From JABMMZ01 sp040386935 (GTDB lineage Bacteria; Bacteroidota; Bacteroidia; NS11-12g; UBA955): a DNA stretch of 64,000 bases. The stretch's first letter is position 1. Every line of letters begins with the position of its first letter. The position numbers and the translations under genes were made by a program. The notes beneath the pieces were generated by a model. The model was not told the DNA's origin. It saw nothing but the letters and a program-made list of their open reading frames with translations, and did not search any database. This document shows, piece by piece, positions 28,259-38,700 of this stretch. The DNA lies in assembly GCA_040386935.1 (NCBI GenBank), contig JAZKEQ010000014.1, forward strand, positions 1 through 64,000. Direction: 5' to 3'.

Positions 28259-30322
28259 TTAAGAATTTAAATATTTTAATTTCAGATAGGTATAAAACTC
28301 ATCCTGTGAACGCACCTGTGGCACACCGGTGGGCTTATAGTCATTGGTCAGATATTGATTGATAATACGTGCTTTGGTATTATCGCTTAATTGGATTTTC
28401 AACATCTCATCCAATTCACTTTTCACCCTTGCATCTAGAACCGGGAAACAAATCTCTATTCTGCTTTCGAGGTTACGGGTCATCATATCGGCTGAGCCCA
28501 TGTACATCTTTTCCTTACCATTATTGCCGAACACATAAATTCGCGCGTGTTCAAGGTAACGATCGATGATGCTTATAACAGAAATATTCATGCTTTGCTT
28601 GGCAACACCCGGCACCAGGCAACATATACCCCGCACAATCAATTGAATTTTAACACCTGCATTGCTAGCTTCGTAAAGTTTATTGATGATATCAGCATCT
28701 ACGAGGCTATTCATCTTCATGATGACATAAGCCTTCTTCCCTGCCTTCTTAAACTTAATCTCTTTATCGATCAACTGTAGTATTGACTCCTTTAAATTAA
28801 TAGGAGCAACCAACAATTGATTGAACTTAATATTACGCTCTTTAAAATCTTCAATCAAATTAAAGACTTTACTAACTTCTGAAGTAATTTTTTTATTGCA
28901 GGTTAATATAGAATGGTCGCAGTAAATACGGGCCGTTTCACCATTATAATTACCGGTTCCTAAATGCGCATATACATTCAACCCATTTTTTTCCTTGCGG
29001 TATATCATGCACATTTTTGTGTGTATTTTAAATTTAGGAATTCCGAATAAGACAGTTGCGCCTGCTTCCTTTAATTTATTGCTCCAGAAAATATTGTGTT
29101 CTTCATCAAAGCGCGCTTTTAACTCCATCACCACAAAGACCCTTTTCCCGTTGCGAATTGCATTGATAAGGGCATTGACGATATTTGAGTTTTCAGCTAC
29201 ACGATAAAGTGTAATCTTGATACTGACAACCTGTGGATCAATAGCCGCTTCACGCAGCAGCCTCACCACATAATTAAATGGCTGGTAAGGATGGCTCAAT
29301 AAATAATCTCGCTTGCGAATGACATCAAACAAACATTTTGCCTTTTCAAAATCCGGAATATAGATGGGTTCTATTGTATGGTATTTTAAATCATTTTTCT
29401 TGATATCTGGAAATGCAATAAAGTCTTTGAAATTATGATAGCGTTGTCCTGCAATTAGTTCCTCTTTCCTTATTTTCAATTTCTGATAAATAAATTTTAA
29501 CAAATCAGGCGCTATAGCAGCATCGTGTATAAATCGGACCGGCTCACCTTTCTTGCGCATTTTCAAAATCTCGCGCAATTTGTCCAATAAATTCTGTGAC
29601 ACATCGCTTTCCAAATCAATTTCCGCATCGCGGGTCAATTTAATGGTGTATGCTTCAAAATGATTGTAATCAAAACTGGAGAATACAACATCAAGATTTA
29701 TCCTGATGACATCATCCACAAACATCATATATGTATTGCCATCCTGTTGCTTCAGTTGAAAAAATCGCTTTTTTACTTTAGTTGGCAAGGGAATCAATGC
29801 AAACTTCTTTTCCTTGGTTTGTGTATTGCTCAACTTACAAGCAAGGTAAACGGTATTATCTCTTAAAAATGGAAATGGCCTGCTATTGGACAATATGATC
29901 GGGAATATGGCATTTTGAATTTCGTCTTTAAAATACTTCCTAACCTCTCCTACTTGTTGAATATTTAATTGTTTCTCATTGATAAAATAGATATTCTTGG
30001 CCTTGAGCTCTTCAAGCAGATTATCATAAATGAGATTAAATTTAGCTTGCTGAATAATCACTTTATTGTGAATATCCATGAGCAAGTCTTTAATTTCTTT
30101 TTGATTGATTTGAACCAGGCTACCTTTTTTAATTTGCAGCATGCGCTTATTGGTAGCAACTCTTACCCTAAAAAACTCATCGAGGTTAGATGAAAAAATG
30201 CCTAGAAACTTCAACCTGTCGAGTAGAGGCACATTGCTATCATTGGCTTCTTGCAATACCCTGTCATTAAAAGCCAACCAGCTGATTTCTCTGTTAATAT
30301 AAGTTAATTTTTTCTTGGCCAT
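28259..30322 (-). CDS. ppk1: polyphosphate kinase 1
   Basis: A 687-residue PPK1 that polymerises the gamma-phosphate of ATP into inorganic polyphosphate. The four-domain order is seen: N-terminal helices with INREISWLAFNDRVLQEA, head domain, then two phospholipase-D-like C domains. The autophosphorylated His lies in KFKIHTKMCMI, followed by AHLGTGNYNGETARIYCDH, and a second PLD-like region has MGSADMMTRNLESRIE. Full length. It is 11 bp after the endonuclease/exonuclease/phosphatase-fold gene, with which it is probably co-transcribed. Confidence 0.96.
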   Translation of the reverse strand: MAKKKLTYINREISWLAFNDRVLQEANDSNVPLLDRLKFLGIFSSNLDEFFRVRVATNKRMLQIKKGSLVQINQKEIKDLLMDIHNKVIIQQAKFNLIYDNLLEELKAKNIYFINEKQLNIQQVGEVRKYFKDEIQNAIFPIILSNSRPFPFLRDNTVYLACKLSNTQTKEKKFALIPLPTKVKKRFFQLKQQDGNTYMMFVDDVIRINLDVVFSSFDYNHFEAYTIKLTRDAEIDLESDVSQNLLDKLREILKMRKKGEPVRFIHDAAIAPDLLKFIYQKLKIRKEELIAGQRYHNFKDFIAFPDIKKNDLKYHTIEPIYIPDFEKAKCLFDVIRKRDYLLSHPYQPFNYVVRLLREAAIDPQVVSIKITLYRVAENSNIVNALINAIRNGKRVFVVMELKARFDEEHNIFWSNKLKEAGATVLFGIPKFKIHTKMCMIYRKEKNGLNVYAHLGTGNYNGETARIYCDHSILTCNKKITSEVSKVFNLIEDFKERNIKFNQLLVAPINLKESILQLIDKEIKFKKAGKKAYVIMKMNSLVDADIINKLYEASNAGVKIQLIVRGICCLVPGVAKQSMNISVISIIDRYLEHARIYVFGNNGKEKMYMGSADMMTRNLESRIEICFPVLDARVKSELDEMLKIQLSDNTKARIINQYLTNDYKPTGVPQVRSQDEFYTYLKLKYLNS

Positions 30323-30333
30323 TTAATATTTAC

Positions 30334-31359
30334 TTACCATTTTAAATACATGTATATGGGATAATGATCACTGTATCCGTTCAGCCATTTAGTGCCGCCA
30401 AAAGTGCGCAGCGGATATCCTGCATATTTTCCTTTTTGAGTCAACCAGTCGGCATCAAAAATATCAATACTTTCTGAAATATAATCCATCCCTGTGCTAT
30501 CATTTAATGCCTTACTCACTATTATCTGATCAAGCGTATTCATACTCCCTTTAAATTTATAAGAGCCTCTTCCTTGCGCTTTGAAACCCCACATCAGGTT
30601 TTGTAAAACAGCGGTATCATTTTTTTCAATATTTTTGGCCCCTAATATAGATTTTATACTTTTATCCCATGGCTCATCGTTGAAATCACCCATAATAATC
30701 ACCTTTTCTTTCTTCAAATCAAAATGTTGACTGACATAAGTTGAACAGGCTTTCGCAGCATCCACACGGTTTTGTTCACTCTCTTTCTTACCTTCTTTTC
30801 GCGAAGGAAAATGGCAAACATATACATAAAAAGTATCCTTACTTGCGTTTAACAGAAGAGTTGCGCACAGTTGGTCGCGGGTTTTATCCTTGAGGTCCTT
30901 TGAAAGTAGCACACTAATTTTTTCAGAATGGAGTAACTTGAATTTATGCTTATCATATGCTAAAGCCACATCAACACCTCTTTCATCAGGAGAGTCAAAA
31001 TGCGCGATGCCATATTTTCCTTTCAGGCCCTTTTCCTCTAACAATGCTTCCAATGCTTTTCTATTTTCAAGTTCGCAAACCCCTAGTATATCGGGACTAT
31101 GCCCATCAGCTAACTGCGTGACAACTTTTGCCATATTTTCTAATTTTGCTTTATACCTTGCCTGAGTCCAAGCATACTTGCCTGCCGGTGTAAATTCATT
31201 GTCATTATGATCTGTGTCATCAACGGCATCATAGAGGTTATCTATATTATAAAAAGCAATTGAGAAATGGTTCTCCGGTAATGCCTTTTTTTCTTTTCTG
31301 CAGGTAACAGATAACAATAAAATACTGCAAAGCGAAAGATAGACCACCGTTTTAAACAT
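30334..31359 (-). CDS. endonuclease/exonuclease/phosphatase family exported protein
   Basis: A 341-residue EEP-superfamily protein with a lipoprotein-like signal (FKTVVYLSLCSILLLSVTC). Catalytic motifs: IAFYNIDNLYD, LGVCELENR (metal-binding Glu), MGDFNDEPWD and the closing YSDHYPIYMYL (catalytic Asp-His). Members include nucleases and phosphodiesterases, and the substrate is unknown; an exported location suggests nutrient scavenging. ATG 31359 is preferred to a TTG 12 nt upstream that falls in a -7-like sequence. It leads the operon with ppk1. Confidence 0.87.
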   Translation of the reverse strand: MFKTVVYLSLCSILLLSVTCRKEKKALPENHFSIAFYNIDNLYDAVDDTDHNDNEFTPAGKYAWTQARYKAKLENMAKVVTQLADGHSPDILGVCELENRKALEALLEEKGLKGKYGIAHFDSPDERGVDVALAYDKHKFKLLHSEKISVLLSKDLKDKTRDQLCATLLLNASKDTFYVYVCHFPSRKEGKKESEQNRVDAAKACSTYVSQHFDLKKEKVIIMGDFNDEPWDKSIKSILGAKNIEKNDTAVLQNLMWGFKAQGRGSYKFKGSMNTLDQIIVSKALNDSTGMDYISESIDIFDADWLTQKGKYAGYPLRTFGGTKWLNGYSDHYPIYMYLKW

Positions 31360-31437
31360 AGCTGAATGCAAATTAAAGTGTTTAAATGTTAATTCTATAT
31401 TATGAAAAGGTCTTCTTATTATTTTTTTCCAACAATA

Positions 31438-31468
31438 TTTGACAAAGTCATAATATTTAGTACATTTG
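31438..31468 (+). promoter_or_regulatory. tRNA-Leu promoter, TTTG-N19-TACATTTG
   Basis: TTTG 31438-31441, exactly 19 nt, then TACATTTG 31461-31468. A perfect match to the Bacteroidota consensus, 19 nt before the mature tRNA 5' end. Confidence 0.88.
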
Positions 31469-31487
31469 CACTCCTTTTAAGGAAAAT

Positions 31488-31571
31488 GCCCAGGTGGCGG
31501 AATTGGTAGACGCGCTGGTCTCAAACACCTGTGGGTTCACCCCCGTACCGGTTCGACTCCGGTCCTGGGCA
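31488..31571 (+). tRNA. tRNA-Leu (anticodon CAA)
   Basis: An 84-nt class II tRNA. Acceptor GCCCAGG pairs with CCTGGGC, discriminator A, and CCA is not encoded. D-arm GGAATTGGTAGACG, anticodon loop CTCAAAC with CAA at 31522-31524, a long variable arm (GGGTTCACCC) and the T-arm ACCGGTTCGACTCCGGT. It reads UUG codons. The anticodon stem has one T-T mismatch (31516 with 31530). It has its own promoter and terminator. Confidence 0.97.
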
Positions 31572-31578
31572 CTTAAAG

Positions 31579-31608
31579 AAAAGCCATCGAGTAATTGATG
31601 GCTTTTTT
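31579..31608 (+). terminator. terminator of the tRNA-Leu gene
   Basis: Stem AAAAGCCATC / GATGGCTTTT with an 8-nt loop and following T-run, starting 8 nt after the tRNA. Confidence 0.75.
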
Positions 31609-31622
31609 CGTAATAAAATATT

Positions 31623-31630
31623 TACATTTG
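31623..31630 (+). promoter_or_regulatory. -7 box (TACATTTG) for the 31646 gene
   Basis: Exact TAnnTTTG, 15 nt before ATG 31646; it lies just after the tRNA terminator. Confidence 0.55.
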
Positions 31631-31645
31631 TTTGACACAATTGTA

Positions 31646-32431
31646 ATGAAGCTCATTATCCGATCAATATTACTCTTTACTCTTTTTGCAGATTGCCTTT
31701 CTGCAGCTTCATTTAATTTTCCAAAAGCCGGTCTTAACGAAACTATGCCGGGCATTCAAAGAAAAGGAGACTTTAGACTGCATCTTATTTACCCTTCACC
31801 CTGGACCTTCATGATAGAACCAAATTTTAATCTCAACAATGAATGGAGGAACGACTACGATCCGCCTGAATATACAGGTATGCATACTTCTATGTATGAT
31901 AAGAATCAAAATGTGAGAGTGCATTTTAAAAATACAATTTTAACTAAATTTGGCTTAGGCATAGAATACAATATCACCGACAGAATTTCACTCCAATTCA
32001 GTGCCAAGTATTGGAAAATAAGGAATGACTGGGACACCAATTATGTAGGCCAGATAGGTTATTATCAACATCTGAGTACCCCTTTGTTATTAAAATATGA
32101 ATTTGTAAGACATCCTTTGGTTTCTTTTAAAGGAGGTATTGGCTTTGAGCCATACATCCATCATTATCAAAATGTTGTACTACATCGCACTTATTACTCT
32201 TTATTTTGGAAAACAGATAATACAACAACGCCAATTAATGAAATTCAAAGAAGTTCAAATTCTATATCTGATTTGACATTTGAATTAAGTGGCACTGCTA
32301 AATTAACAAAACGCCTGAGTATTGACTATTATTTAAGAGGACTTATCAATGGCAGCGCCAACCATTCACAGATAAATCTCTCCTATTTATTATTCCAATC
32401 TAAAGCAAGCAGGCTTCAAAAAAAGAGTTAA
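31646..32431 (+). CDS. exported protein, possible outer-membrane beta-barrel
   Basis: A 261-residue protein with a signal peptide (MKLIIRSILLFTLFADCLSA). The body alternates hydrophobic and polar residues in short strands (KFGLGIEYNITDRISLQFSA, LLLKYEFVRHPLVSFKGGIG, and SIDYYLRGLIN), typical of small outer-membrane barrels, although the last residue is not aromatic. No family recognised. The ATG at 31646 is chosen because it gives the signal peptide and follows a TACATTTG box; the frame is open further upstream into the terminator region. Confidence 0.65.
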   Translation: MKLIIRSILLFTLFADCLSAASFNFPKAGLNETMPGIQRKGDFRLHLIYPSPWTFMIEPNFNLNNEWRNDYDPPEYTGMHTSMYDKNQNVRVHFKNTILTKFGLGIEYNITDRISLQFSAKYWKIRNDWDTNYVGQIGYYQHLSTPLLLKYEFVRHPLVSFKGGIGFEPYIHHYQNVVLHRTYYSLFWKTDNTTTPINEIQRSSNSISDLTFELSGTAKLTKRLSIDYYLRGLINGSANHSQINLSYLLFQSKASRLQKKS

Positions 32432-32524
32432 AAATTTCAATATAGTGTAAAAAAAACACATCTCCTATAAGTCAAAACATAACCTCTATCGCTTTCGATG
32501 ATAGTAAAGCCCATTTTACGGCTG

Positions 32525-32532
32525 TAATTTTG
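32525..32532 (+). promoter_or_regulatory. -7 box (TAATTTTG) of the pirin gene
   Basis: Exact TAnnTTTG, 10 nt before ATG 32543. No clear -33 element. Confidence 0.5.
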
Positions 32533-32542
32533 CACCACAATT

Positions 32543-33418
32543 ATGGCAACTAAAATCATTCAGCAAGTTTTACCTCCACCAGCACCACATATGGTAGGCG
32601 ATGGATTCAGGGTACACAATTTCTTTCCTAATGGTTATAACATGGGTATGCACCGCATGAGTCCATTTTTTATGATGGATTACAACTCAAAAGTTGAATT
32701 TCCGCCTAAAGAAGAGCCGAGAGGTGTTGGGGTTCATCCACACAGGGGTTTTGAAACTGTAACTATTGCCTATCATGGCAAAGTTGCCCATCACGACAGT
32801 GCAGGCAATAGTGGAACGATAGGTGAAGGCGATGTTCAGTGGATGACTGCCGGATCAGGCGTATTGCACAAAGAATACCACGAACGCGAATTCAGTCGTA
32901 AAGGTGGATTATTTCAAATGGTTCAGCTTTGGGTCAATCTTCCAAAGAAAGACAAAATGGGAGCACCTAAATATCAGGGATTATTGAACTCAGATCTTGG
33001 TAAATACACGCTACCTGACAATGGTGGTACTGTAGATGTAATAGCCGGAGAATTCAAAAATACCAAAGGACCTGCAACAACATTTACACCGATGCACGTG
33101 TACAATATTAAAATGAATAAAGGCAATACAACTAGTTTTGATTTGCCGTCAAATTTCAATACAGGTATTTTAATAGTTGAAGGGGCAGCAGTAATAAATG
33201 GCGAACCAACTGACACCGATCATTTTGTATTGTTTAAAAATGAAGGTGAGCAGATTAGCATTGAAGCTTCTGAAAACAGTATATTATTGGTATTGAGTGG
33301 CGAACCAATTCAAGAGCCAATTGTTGCCTATGGTCCTTTTTTAATGAATACAAAGGAAGAAATCATGCAAGCTTTTGACGACTTGCACCATGGCAAATTT
33401 GGAGTTCTGGAAGATTAA
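32543..33418 (+). CDS. pirin family protein
   Basis: A 291-residue bicupin protein. The N-terminal cupin carries the pirin iron ligands in GVHPHRGFETVTIAYHGKV and in VAHHDSAGNSGTIGEGDVQW. MTAGSGVLHKEYHE follows, as in the family. The C-terminal cupin lacks the metal site, as usual. Bacterial pirins show quercetinase activity in some cases and regulatory roles in others; neither can be assigned here. Single-gene unit between the barrel gene and mdh. Confidence 0.93.
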   Translation: MATKIIQQVLPPPAPHMVGDGFRVHNFFPNGYNMGMHRMSPFFMMDYNSKVEFPPKEEPRGVGVHPHRGFETVTIAYHGKVAHHDSAGNSGTIGEGDVQWMTAGSGVLHKEYHEREFSRKGGLFQMVQLWVNLPKKDKMGAPKYQGLLNSDLGKYTLPDNGGTVDVIAGEFKNTKGPATTFTPMHVYNIKMNKGNTTSFDLPSNFNTGILIVEGAAVINGEPTDTDHFVLFKNEGEQISIEASENSILLVLSGEPIQEPIVAYGPFLMNTKEEIMQAFDDLHHGKFGVLED

Positions 33419-33495
33419 CAGAAGGTTATCGATATATTGTTCATAACACGCAGTTTAAGTTTGTGTGAACTGCTTTTAACTGGAATAATTTTTGC

Positions 33496-33503
33496 TACCT
33501 TTG
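33496..33503 (+). promoter_or_regulatory. -7 box (TACCTTTG) of mdh
   Basis: Exact TAnnTTTG, 34 nt before ATG 33538. No TTTG at the consensus distance. Confidence 0.5.
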
Positions 33504-33537
33504 CGACATCATTCATCAAAAATACATTTAAAAAAAT

Positions 33538-34473
33538 ATGAAAGTAACAGTCGTAGGAGCCGGAGCCGTTGGCGCAACATGTGCAGATAACATTGCCCGC
33601 AAAGAACTTTGTTCAGAACTGGTATTATTGGACATCAAAGAAGGTATCAGTGAAGGTAAAGGTTTAGATTTATTTCAAACCTCATCATTACTTGGCTTCG
33701 ACACCCGTATCACCGGAAGCACCAATGATTACACAAAAACTGCCAATAGCGATGTAGTTGTTATTACCAGTGGTATTCCCCGCAAACCGGGTATGACCCG
33801 CGAAGAATTAATCGGTATCAATGCAGGCATTGTAAAAGGCGTTACTGAAAATATATTAAAACATTCTCCAAATGCCATTATCATTGTTATCAGTAATCCA
33901 ATGGATACTATGACTTACTTGGCTTTAAAATCTAGCGGCATCCCTAAAAACAGAATCATTGGCATGGGTGGTATACTTGACAGTGCCCGTTTCAAATGCT
34001 ATTTATCATTAGCAACAGGCGCCTCTACCAACGATATTCACGGTGTTGTAATTGGTGGTCATGGTGATACTACCATGATTCCTTTAACCAGACTGGCGAC
34101 TATCAACGGTTTACCTGTTAGCTACAAACTGAGTCCTGAAGCATTACAAAAAGTAGCGGCAGACACCATGGTGGGTGGAGCTACATTAACAGGATTACTG
34201 GGAACCAGTGCCTGGTATGCACCGGGTGCTGCAGGAGCTGCATTGGTTGAAGCAATTGTACGCGATGAGAAAAAAGTAATGCCTTGCTGCGTGGCCCTTG
34301 ATGGCGAATACGGACAAAAAGACATTTGTCTTGGTGTTCCTGTTGTTATCGGTCGCAATGGTTGGGAAGAAATCATCGATTACAAACTGACTGAAGATGA
34401 ACAGGCTGCATTCAACAAATCTGCAGAAGCTGTTCGCAGCATGAACAATGTGCTGAGCACAATGAGCATGTAA
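33538..34473 (+). CDS. mdh: malate dehydrogenase
   Basis: A 311-residue LDH-like malate dehydrogenase, a TCA-cycle enzyme that oxidises malate with NAD+. NAD-binding VVGAGAVGATCADNIA, then GIPRKPGMTREELI (active-site loop with the substrate-binding Arg), ISNPMDTMTYLA and GGHGDTTMIPLTR with the catalytic His. An Arg rather than Gln context in the mobile loop fits malate specificity. Followed 24 bp later by a strong terminator, so monocistronic. Confidence 0.96.
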   Translation: MKVTVVGAGAVGATCADNIARKELCSELVLLDIKEGISEGKGLDLFQTSSLLGFDTRITGSTNDYTKTANSDVVVITSGIPRKPGMTREELIGINAGIVKGVTENILKHSPNAIIIVISNPMDTMTYLALKSSGIPKNRIIGMGGILDSARFKCYLSLATGASTNDIHGVVIGGHGDTTMIPLTRLATINGLPVSYKLSPEALQKVAADTMVGGATLTGLLGTSAWYAPGAAGAALVEAIVRDEKKVMPCCVALDGEYGQKDICLGVPVVIGRNGWEEIIDYKLTEDEQAAFNKSAEAVRSMNNVLSTMSM

Positions 34474-34496
34474 TATAATTGTCAAATTTCTTTGAT

Positions 34497-34529
34497 AAAA
34501 ACCGATACAAAAATAGTATCGGTTTTTTT
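34497..34529 (+). terminator. mdh terminator
   Basis: Perfect stem ACCGATAC / GTATCGGT, extended by A-T pairs, with a 7-nt loop and a T7 tail. Confidence 0.88.
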
Positions 34530-34532
34530 GTT

Positions 34533-34540
34533 TAGATTTG
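34533..34540 (+). promoter_or_regulatory. -7 box (TAGATTTG) of the thioredoxin-fold operon
   Basis: Exact TAnnTTTG, placed 3 nt after the mdh terminator T-run and 10 nt before ATG 34551. Its -33 region would lie inside the terminator hairpin. Confidence 0.5.
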
Positions 34541-34550
34541 GGCATTGAAG

Positions 34551-35036
34551 ATGAAAAAAATTGCAGTGCTTTTAGTTTGCTGTATCAGCGCATTTATCGG
34601 ACGTGCCCAAACCCAGGTGCAATTTGTTCCTGCTGATTCTATTTACAACATCATCAATCACCCGCCCGACAGTATTACGCTTGTTATTAATTTCTGGGCT
34701 ACCTGGTGCAAACCCTGTCTCGAAGAACTTCCGTATTTCAATCAGGCAGATTCAATTCTGAAAGGTGAGCCCTACCGATTTATTTATATTTCATTGGATC
34801 CCCCATCTGATAAAACCGGTCTTGTTAAATTTGTCAATAAAAGAAATCTTACCGGCACACACTACCATCTGAACGCCACCGACCTCAATGAATTTATCAA
34901 CAAGGTAGATCCAAACTGGCAGGGCAGTATCCCCTATACAATTGTTTTATCCACTGCCGATAGACAAAATCACGAAGGCGCTTTTGAAGATTTCAAGCAA
35001 CTTTGGCAATTTATAAGACATCTAGGAGAAGATTAA
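34551..35036 (+). CDS. exported thioredoxin-fold (TlpA-like) protein
   Basis: A 161-residue exported thioredoxin-fold protein with a signal peptide (KKIAVLLVCCISAFIGRAQ). The active-site motif FWATWCKPCLEELPYF has the CxxC pair WCKPC; the cis-Pro region is IPYTIVLS. Probably a periplasmic thiol-disulfide reductase or part of the cytochrome maturation set. ATG 34551 gives the clean signal peptide; a TTG two codons earlier is less likely. Followed 12 bp later by a second redoxin gene. Confidence 0.88.
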   Translation: MKKIAVLLVCCISAFIGRAQTQVQFVPADSIYNIINHPPDSITLVINFWATWCKPCLEELPYFNQADSILKGEPYRFIYISLDPPSDKTGLVKFVNKRNLTGTHYHLNATDLNEFINKVDPNWQGSIPYTIVLSTADRQNHEGAFEDFKQLWQFIRHLGED

Positions 35037-35048
35037 ACCAAACAATTA

Positions 35049-35663
35049 ATGAAAAATATTTTATCATACAGCATCGCTCTCATCTCAGCTATTGCCATTA
35101 CGGCTTTTACATTTTCTACAACGGGTTATGAGCCGGGTTCAGAAGCTGCAGATTTTAAACTTAAAAATACGGATGGTAAAATGGTGGCAATGGCTGATTA
35201 TAAAGATGCCAAAGGCTTCATTGTTATTTTCACTTGTAATCATTGTCCGTATGCCATGAAATATGAAACCCGGATTAATGCACTCGACAGCATGTATAAA
35301 GCAAAAGGCTATCCTGTAATTGCCATCAACCCAAATGATACTATTAATTATCCGGATGATTCATACAGCGAAATGGTAAAGAGAGCTAAAGACAAACATT
35401 TCACCTACCCTTATTTGATTGATGTAACACAACAAACAGCAAAAGCGTATGGTGCTATTAAAACACCTCATGCCTATATCCTTCAAAAAGAAAAAGGAAA
35501 ATTGATTGTAAAATATATCGGTGCTATTGACGACAATTATGATGATGCATCGAAAGTGACTCAAAAATATGTTGAAAGCGCAATGAGTGAAATCCTTTCT
35601 AATAAAGAAATAAGTGTAAAAACCACAAAAGCAATAGGTTGCGGTATTAAATGGTATAAATAA
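35049..35663 (+). CDS. thioredoxin family/redoxin exported protein
   Basis: A 204-residue AhpC/TSA-type redoxin with a signal or anchor helix (LSYSIALISAIAITAFTF). The active site is IVIFTCNHCPYAMKYE, with CNHC in place of a classic CGPC; this CNHCP type is common in Bacteroidota. The cis-Pro region is KTPHAYIL. Probably an envelope thiol-disulfide protein working with the preceding gene in the same operon. The partner substrate is unknown. Confidence 0.88.
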   Translation: MKNILSYSIALISAIAITAFTFSTTGYEPGSEAADFKLKNTDGKMVAMADYKDAKGFIVIFTCNHCPYAMKYETRINALDSMYKAKGYPVIAINPNDTINYPDDSYSEMVKRAKDKHFTYPYLIDVTQQTAKAYGAIKTPHAYILQKEKGKLIVKYIGAIDDNYDDASKVTQKYVESAMSEILSNKEISVKTTKAIGCGIKWYK

Positions 35664-35746
35664 TATTTTTTTTATTATACTTGTAATATGTAAGAGGCAA
35701 CGTTTCGACAATAAGAAGTGTTTAACATAAAAAACAATAGAATGAT

Positions 35747-38700
35747 TTGAAACCTACCAGAATTATACCCTTAATTGCACTTCTTTTTTTCAGCCTGTTG
35801 CCGAAAACAATGAAGTCTTGCGATGTTATTAACGGCTCTGACGTTGTATATAGGCATCTTGGAGGTTACACCTATCACATCAAATTTATTTTATATCACC
35901 AGTGCGTTTGTAAATTAGGGATTATGCCTAAGTTTACACTTTCGTGCAATGGCAATATAATCCCAATAGTACCACCAAGAACTAGTATTAGAGATATTAC
36001 ACCTATCTGTAGTAGCGGTCAACCACCCTGCACAAATGGTGGTGGCAGTGGTGGCAGATTCGGTATTGAGGAACATATTTTTGAAGACACAATTGATTTT
36101 AGCGCATCACCTTACAATGCATTTCTTACTGGTGGTTGCTGCGAAGTATATGCCAGAGTAGCTCAACCATGGGGATTGATAGGAACAACTACCTCCACAA
36201 CAACTTATGGAGGTGAGGCTATGATGAATTTATGTAATATTGGAAAAAAGGGCAATAATTCACCAACCCTTTCAAACATTCCGATTACTTTTATCTGCTG
36301 TAATCAAACGTTTTCATTCAACAATGGTATTTACGACAATATAGATGGCGACTCACTTTCTTTTGAATTAACAGAACCATTGAGTTCTACATTTGGACCG
36401 GTTACCTGGAATGCACCTCTGAGTAAAGATATTCCACTAACCCCATTTTGTGGAAAGCCGGGTATAGTCAATTGTAACCCATTACCAAATGCAAAACCGC
36501 CTCGCGGCTTTTATTTTGACAAAGCCACTGGTGATATGATTGTGACACCGGTAGACTGCAATGAATCAGGTCCGGTTGCCATAAAAATCAATGAATATAG
36601 AAAGGATTCAGCAACTAGACAATGGATACATTTGGGTTTTACGCGAAGGGATATTTTCGTAACTGTTGTCCGATGCCCTAACAACAATCCACCTCAAATA
36701 ATCGGTAAAAACCCTACCCCTGTTTGCGAAGGCAATAAAATTTGTTTCATAATAGACACTAAAGATGAGATGTATCTTCCTAACCAAACGGTGCCTGATA
36801 CAGTTAATCTTTCATGGAATTATGGTATACCGGGTGCAACATTTAGTATTATAGATCCAAATGCCCGTGAAAAACAAGCAGAATTTTGCTGGCAAACTAA
36901 AATAGGTGATGCCAGAGATTTTGCCTACCAATTTACCGCAATAGCAAAAGATGATGCCTGTCCGAGACCGGCTACAACAGTAAGGGGGTTCCGAGTTATC
37001 GTAAAACCAAAAGCTCAATCAAAACGCATCTATGAAGTATTGGATTGTGGCAAATTGCGTTTCACCTCTTATCCTAAAGATACAGTTAATTTCAAAGGGA
37101 CCTATACCTATGAATGGACCATACGAGATAGCACAAATGCCGGTGTTATTTACAAGAAAAGTTTCTCTAAACGCGATAGCTTTAAGTTCAGAAGAGGCGG
37201 AAAATATATTATTACACATCAGATTAATAACATCCCAATTAATTGCCCTACATTTTATACTGATACAGTTGTTATCCCCCCTGTACTTGATGTAGAGCTT
37301 GCATTTGGTAAAGATACTTTTGTTTGTGCCGGAGATAGTATTAAATTAAAACCAATGATTTCTTATGGCTATAAGCCTTATAAATACCATTGGGAATCAC
37401 CATTGGGTGTACATAACGCCAAGGATACATTCCCTGCATTTGGGATTAAACCTACTTTTAGTACCAGCATTATGTTAAAAGTTACTGATATTCACAAGTG
37501 TGAAGACAGAGACACTATTAAAGTTCACTACCAACCACTTCCTGTGGTTAACATAGGTCCTGATAAAAGAATATGTACCTACCAGTCGGTTACTTTAGAT
37601 GCTCAAAATGATGACACCATGCGTTATTATTGGCAACCTGATGGCGATAGTACCAGATTAAAAACAGTTAATGTAGCTGGCAAGTATTTTGTGAAAGTTA
37701 TTGATCATTTGGCTTGCTTTAAAATTGACACCATGCAGTTATTTGTTAATGACACGGTAGTTGCTATTGCAAAACCGGATAGAGAAATATGCATTTTAGA
37801 TACACTTAAAGTTAAAGCACAAAGACGACCTAAGGGCTTCAGCAGGCAATTCACATGGACTGATTTAAATACAGGTCTAATGGCTGCTTCAGACAGTGCA
37901 TTTACAATTAAAATTACTCAACAGGCACTCCGCAAATACGATTTGTATTTAAGAGTAACGCAAGGCGGTGTTATTTGTGAAGATCGTGATACTTTGATTA
38001 TAACTGTTAACCCTTTACCTACATTCAAGTTTGCCGGATTACCTCCAAGGTGTTTTACTGATGGTGCCATTAATTTGACCCAGAAAGAAGTGGCATTGGC
38101 TATGCCGGGCAATCAACCTGTAAGATATTTTCAGAAATTTAAAAAGCCATCTTGGGTAACAGGAGGTCCTATTGGTAGTGCTCCTTACATCTACGACTAC
38201 CCTAAATTTATTACTAATGATAAAGTACCTAATACCGGTTTAAGAGATACTATTTGTTATGATTACAGAGATGCTAAAGGTTGTTACAACACTGATTGCA
38301 AACCAATCCGTTTGAATCCAAATCCGGATGTAAAAGTAAACGATGGTATTTTCTGTCAAAGAGCAGGTAAAATAGATTTGGATAAACTGGCCGTTATACC
38401 ATTTAATAAAGTAGGCGGTATTCAAAGCTGGAGATGTATTGAAGTGCCAAGTACTTCAGGTGTTGATCCTGATGCCATCATAGAACAAGATAACTCTGTT
38501 ATTCCTGCCAAGTACTACATGGATCCTGGAGTAGAAGGCGAGAATCAAAAAACCGGTGATTATTTCCTTGAGTATTGCTTCAAGAACCCATCTACCAGTT
38601 GTCAGCGTTGTGATACAACAAGAGTAACAGTAGTGCGCTTACCTGAAATACAATTCGATCCAATTCCAAATCAGTGTATCAATTACCCTTTACTGGCACT

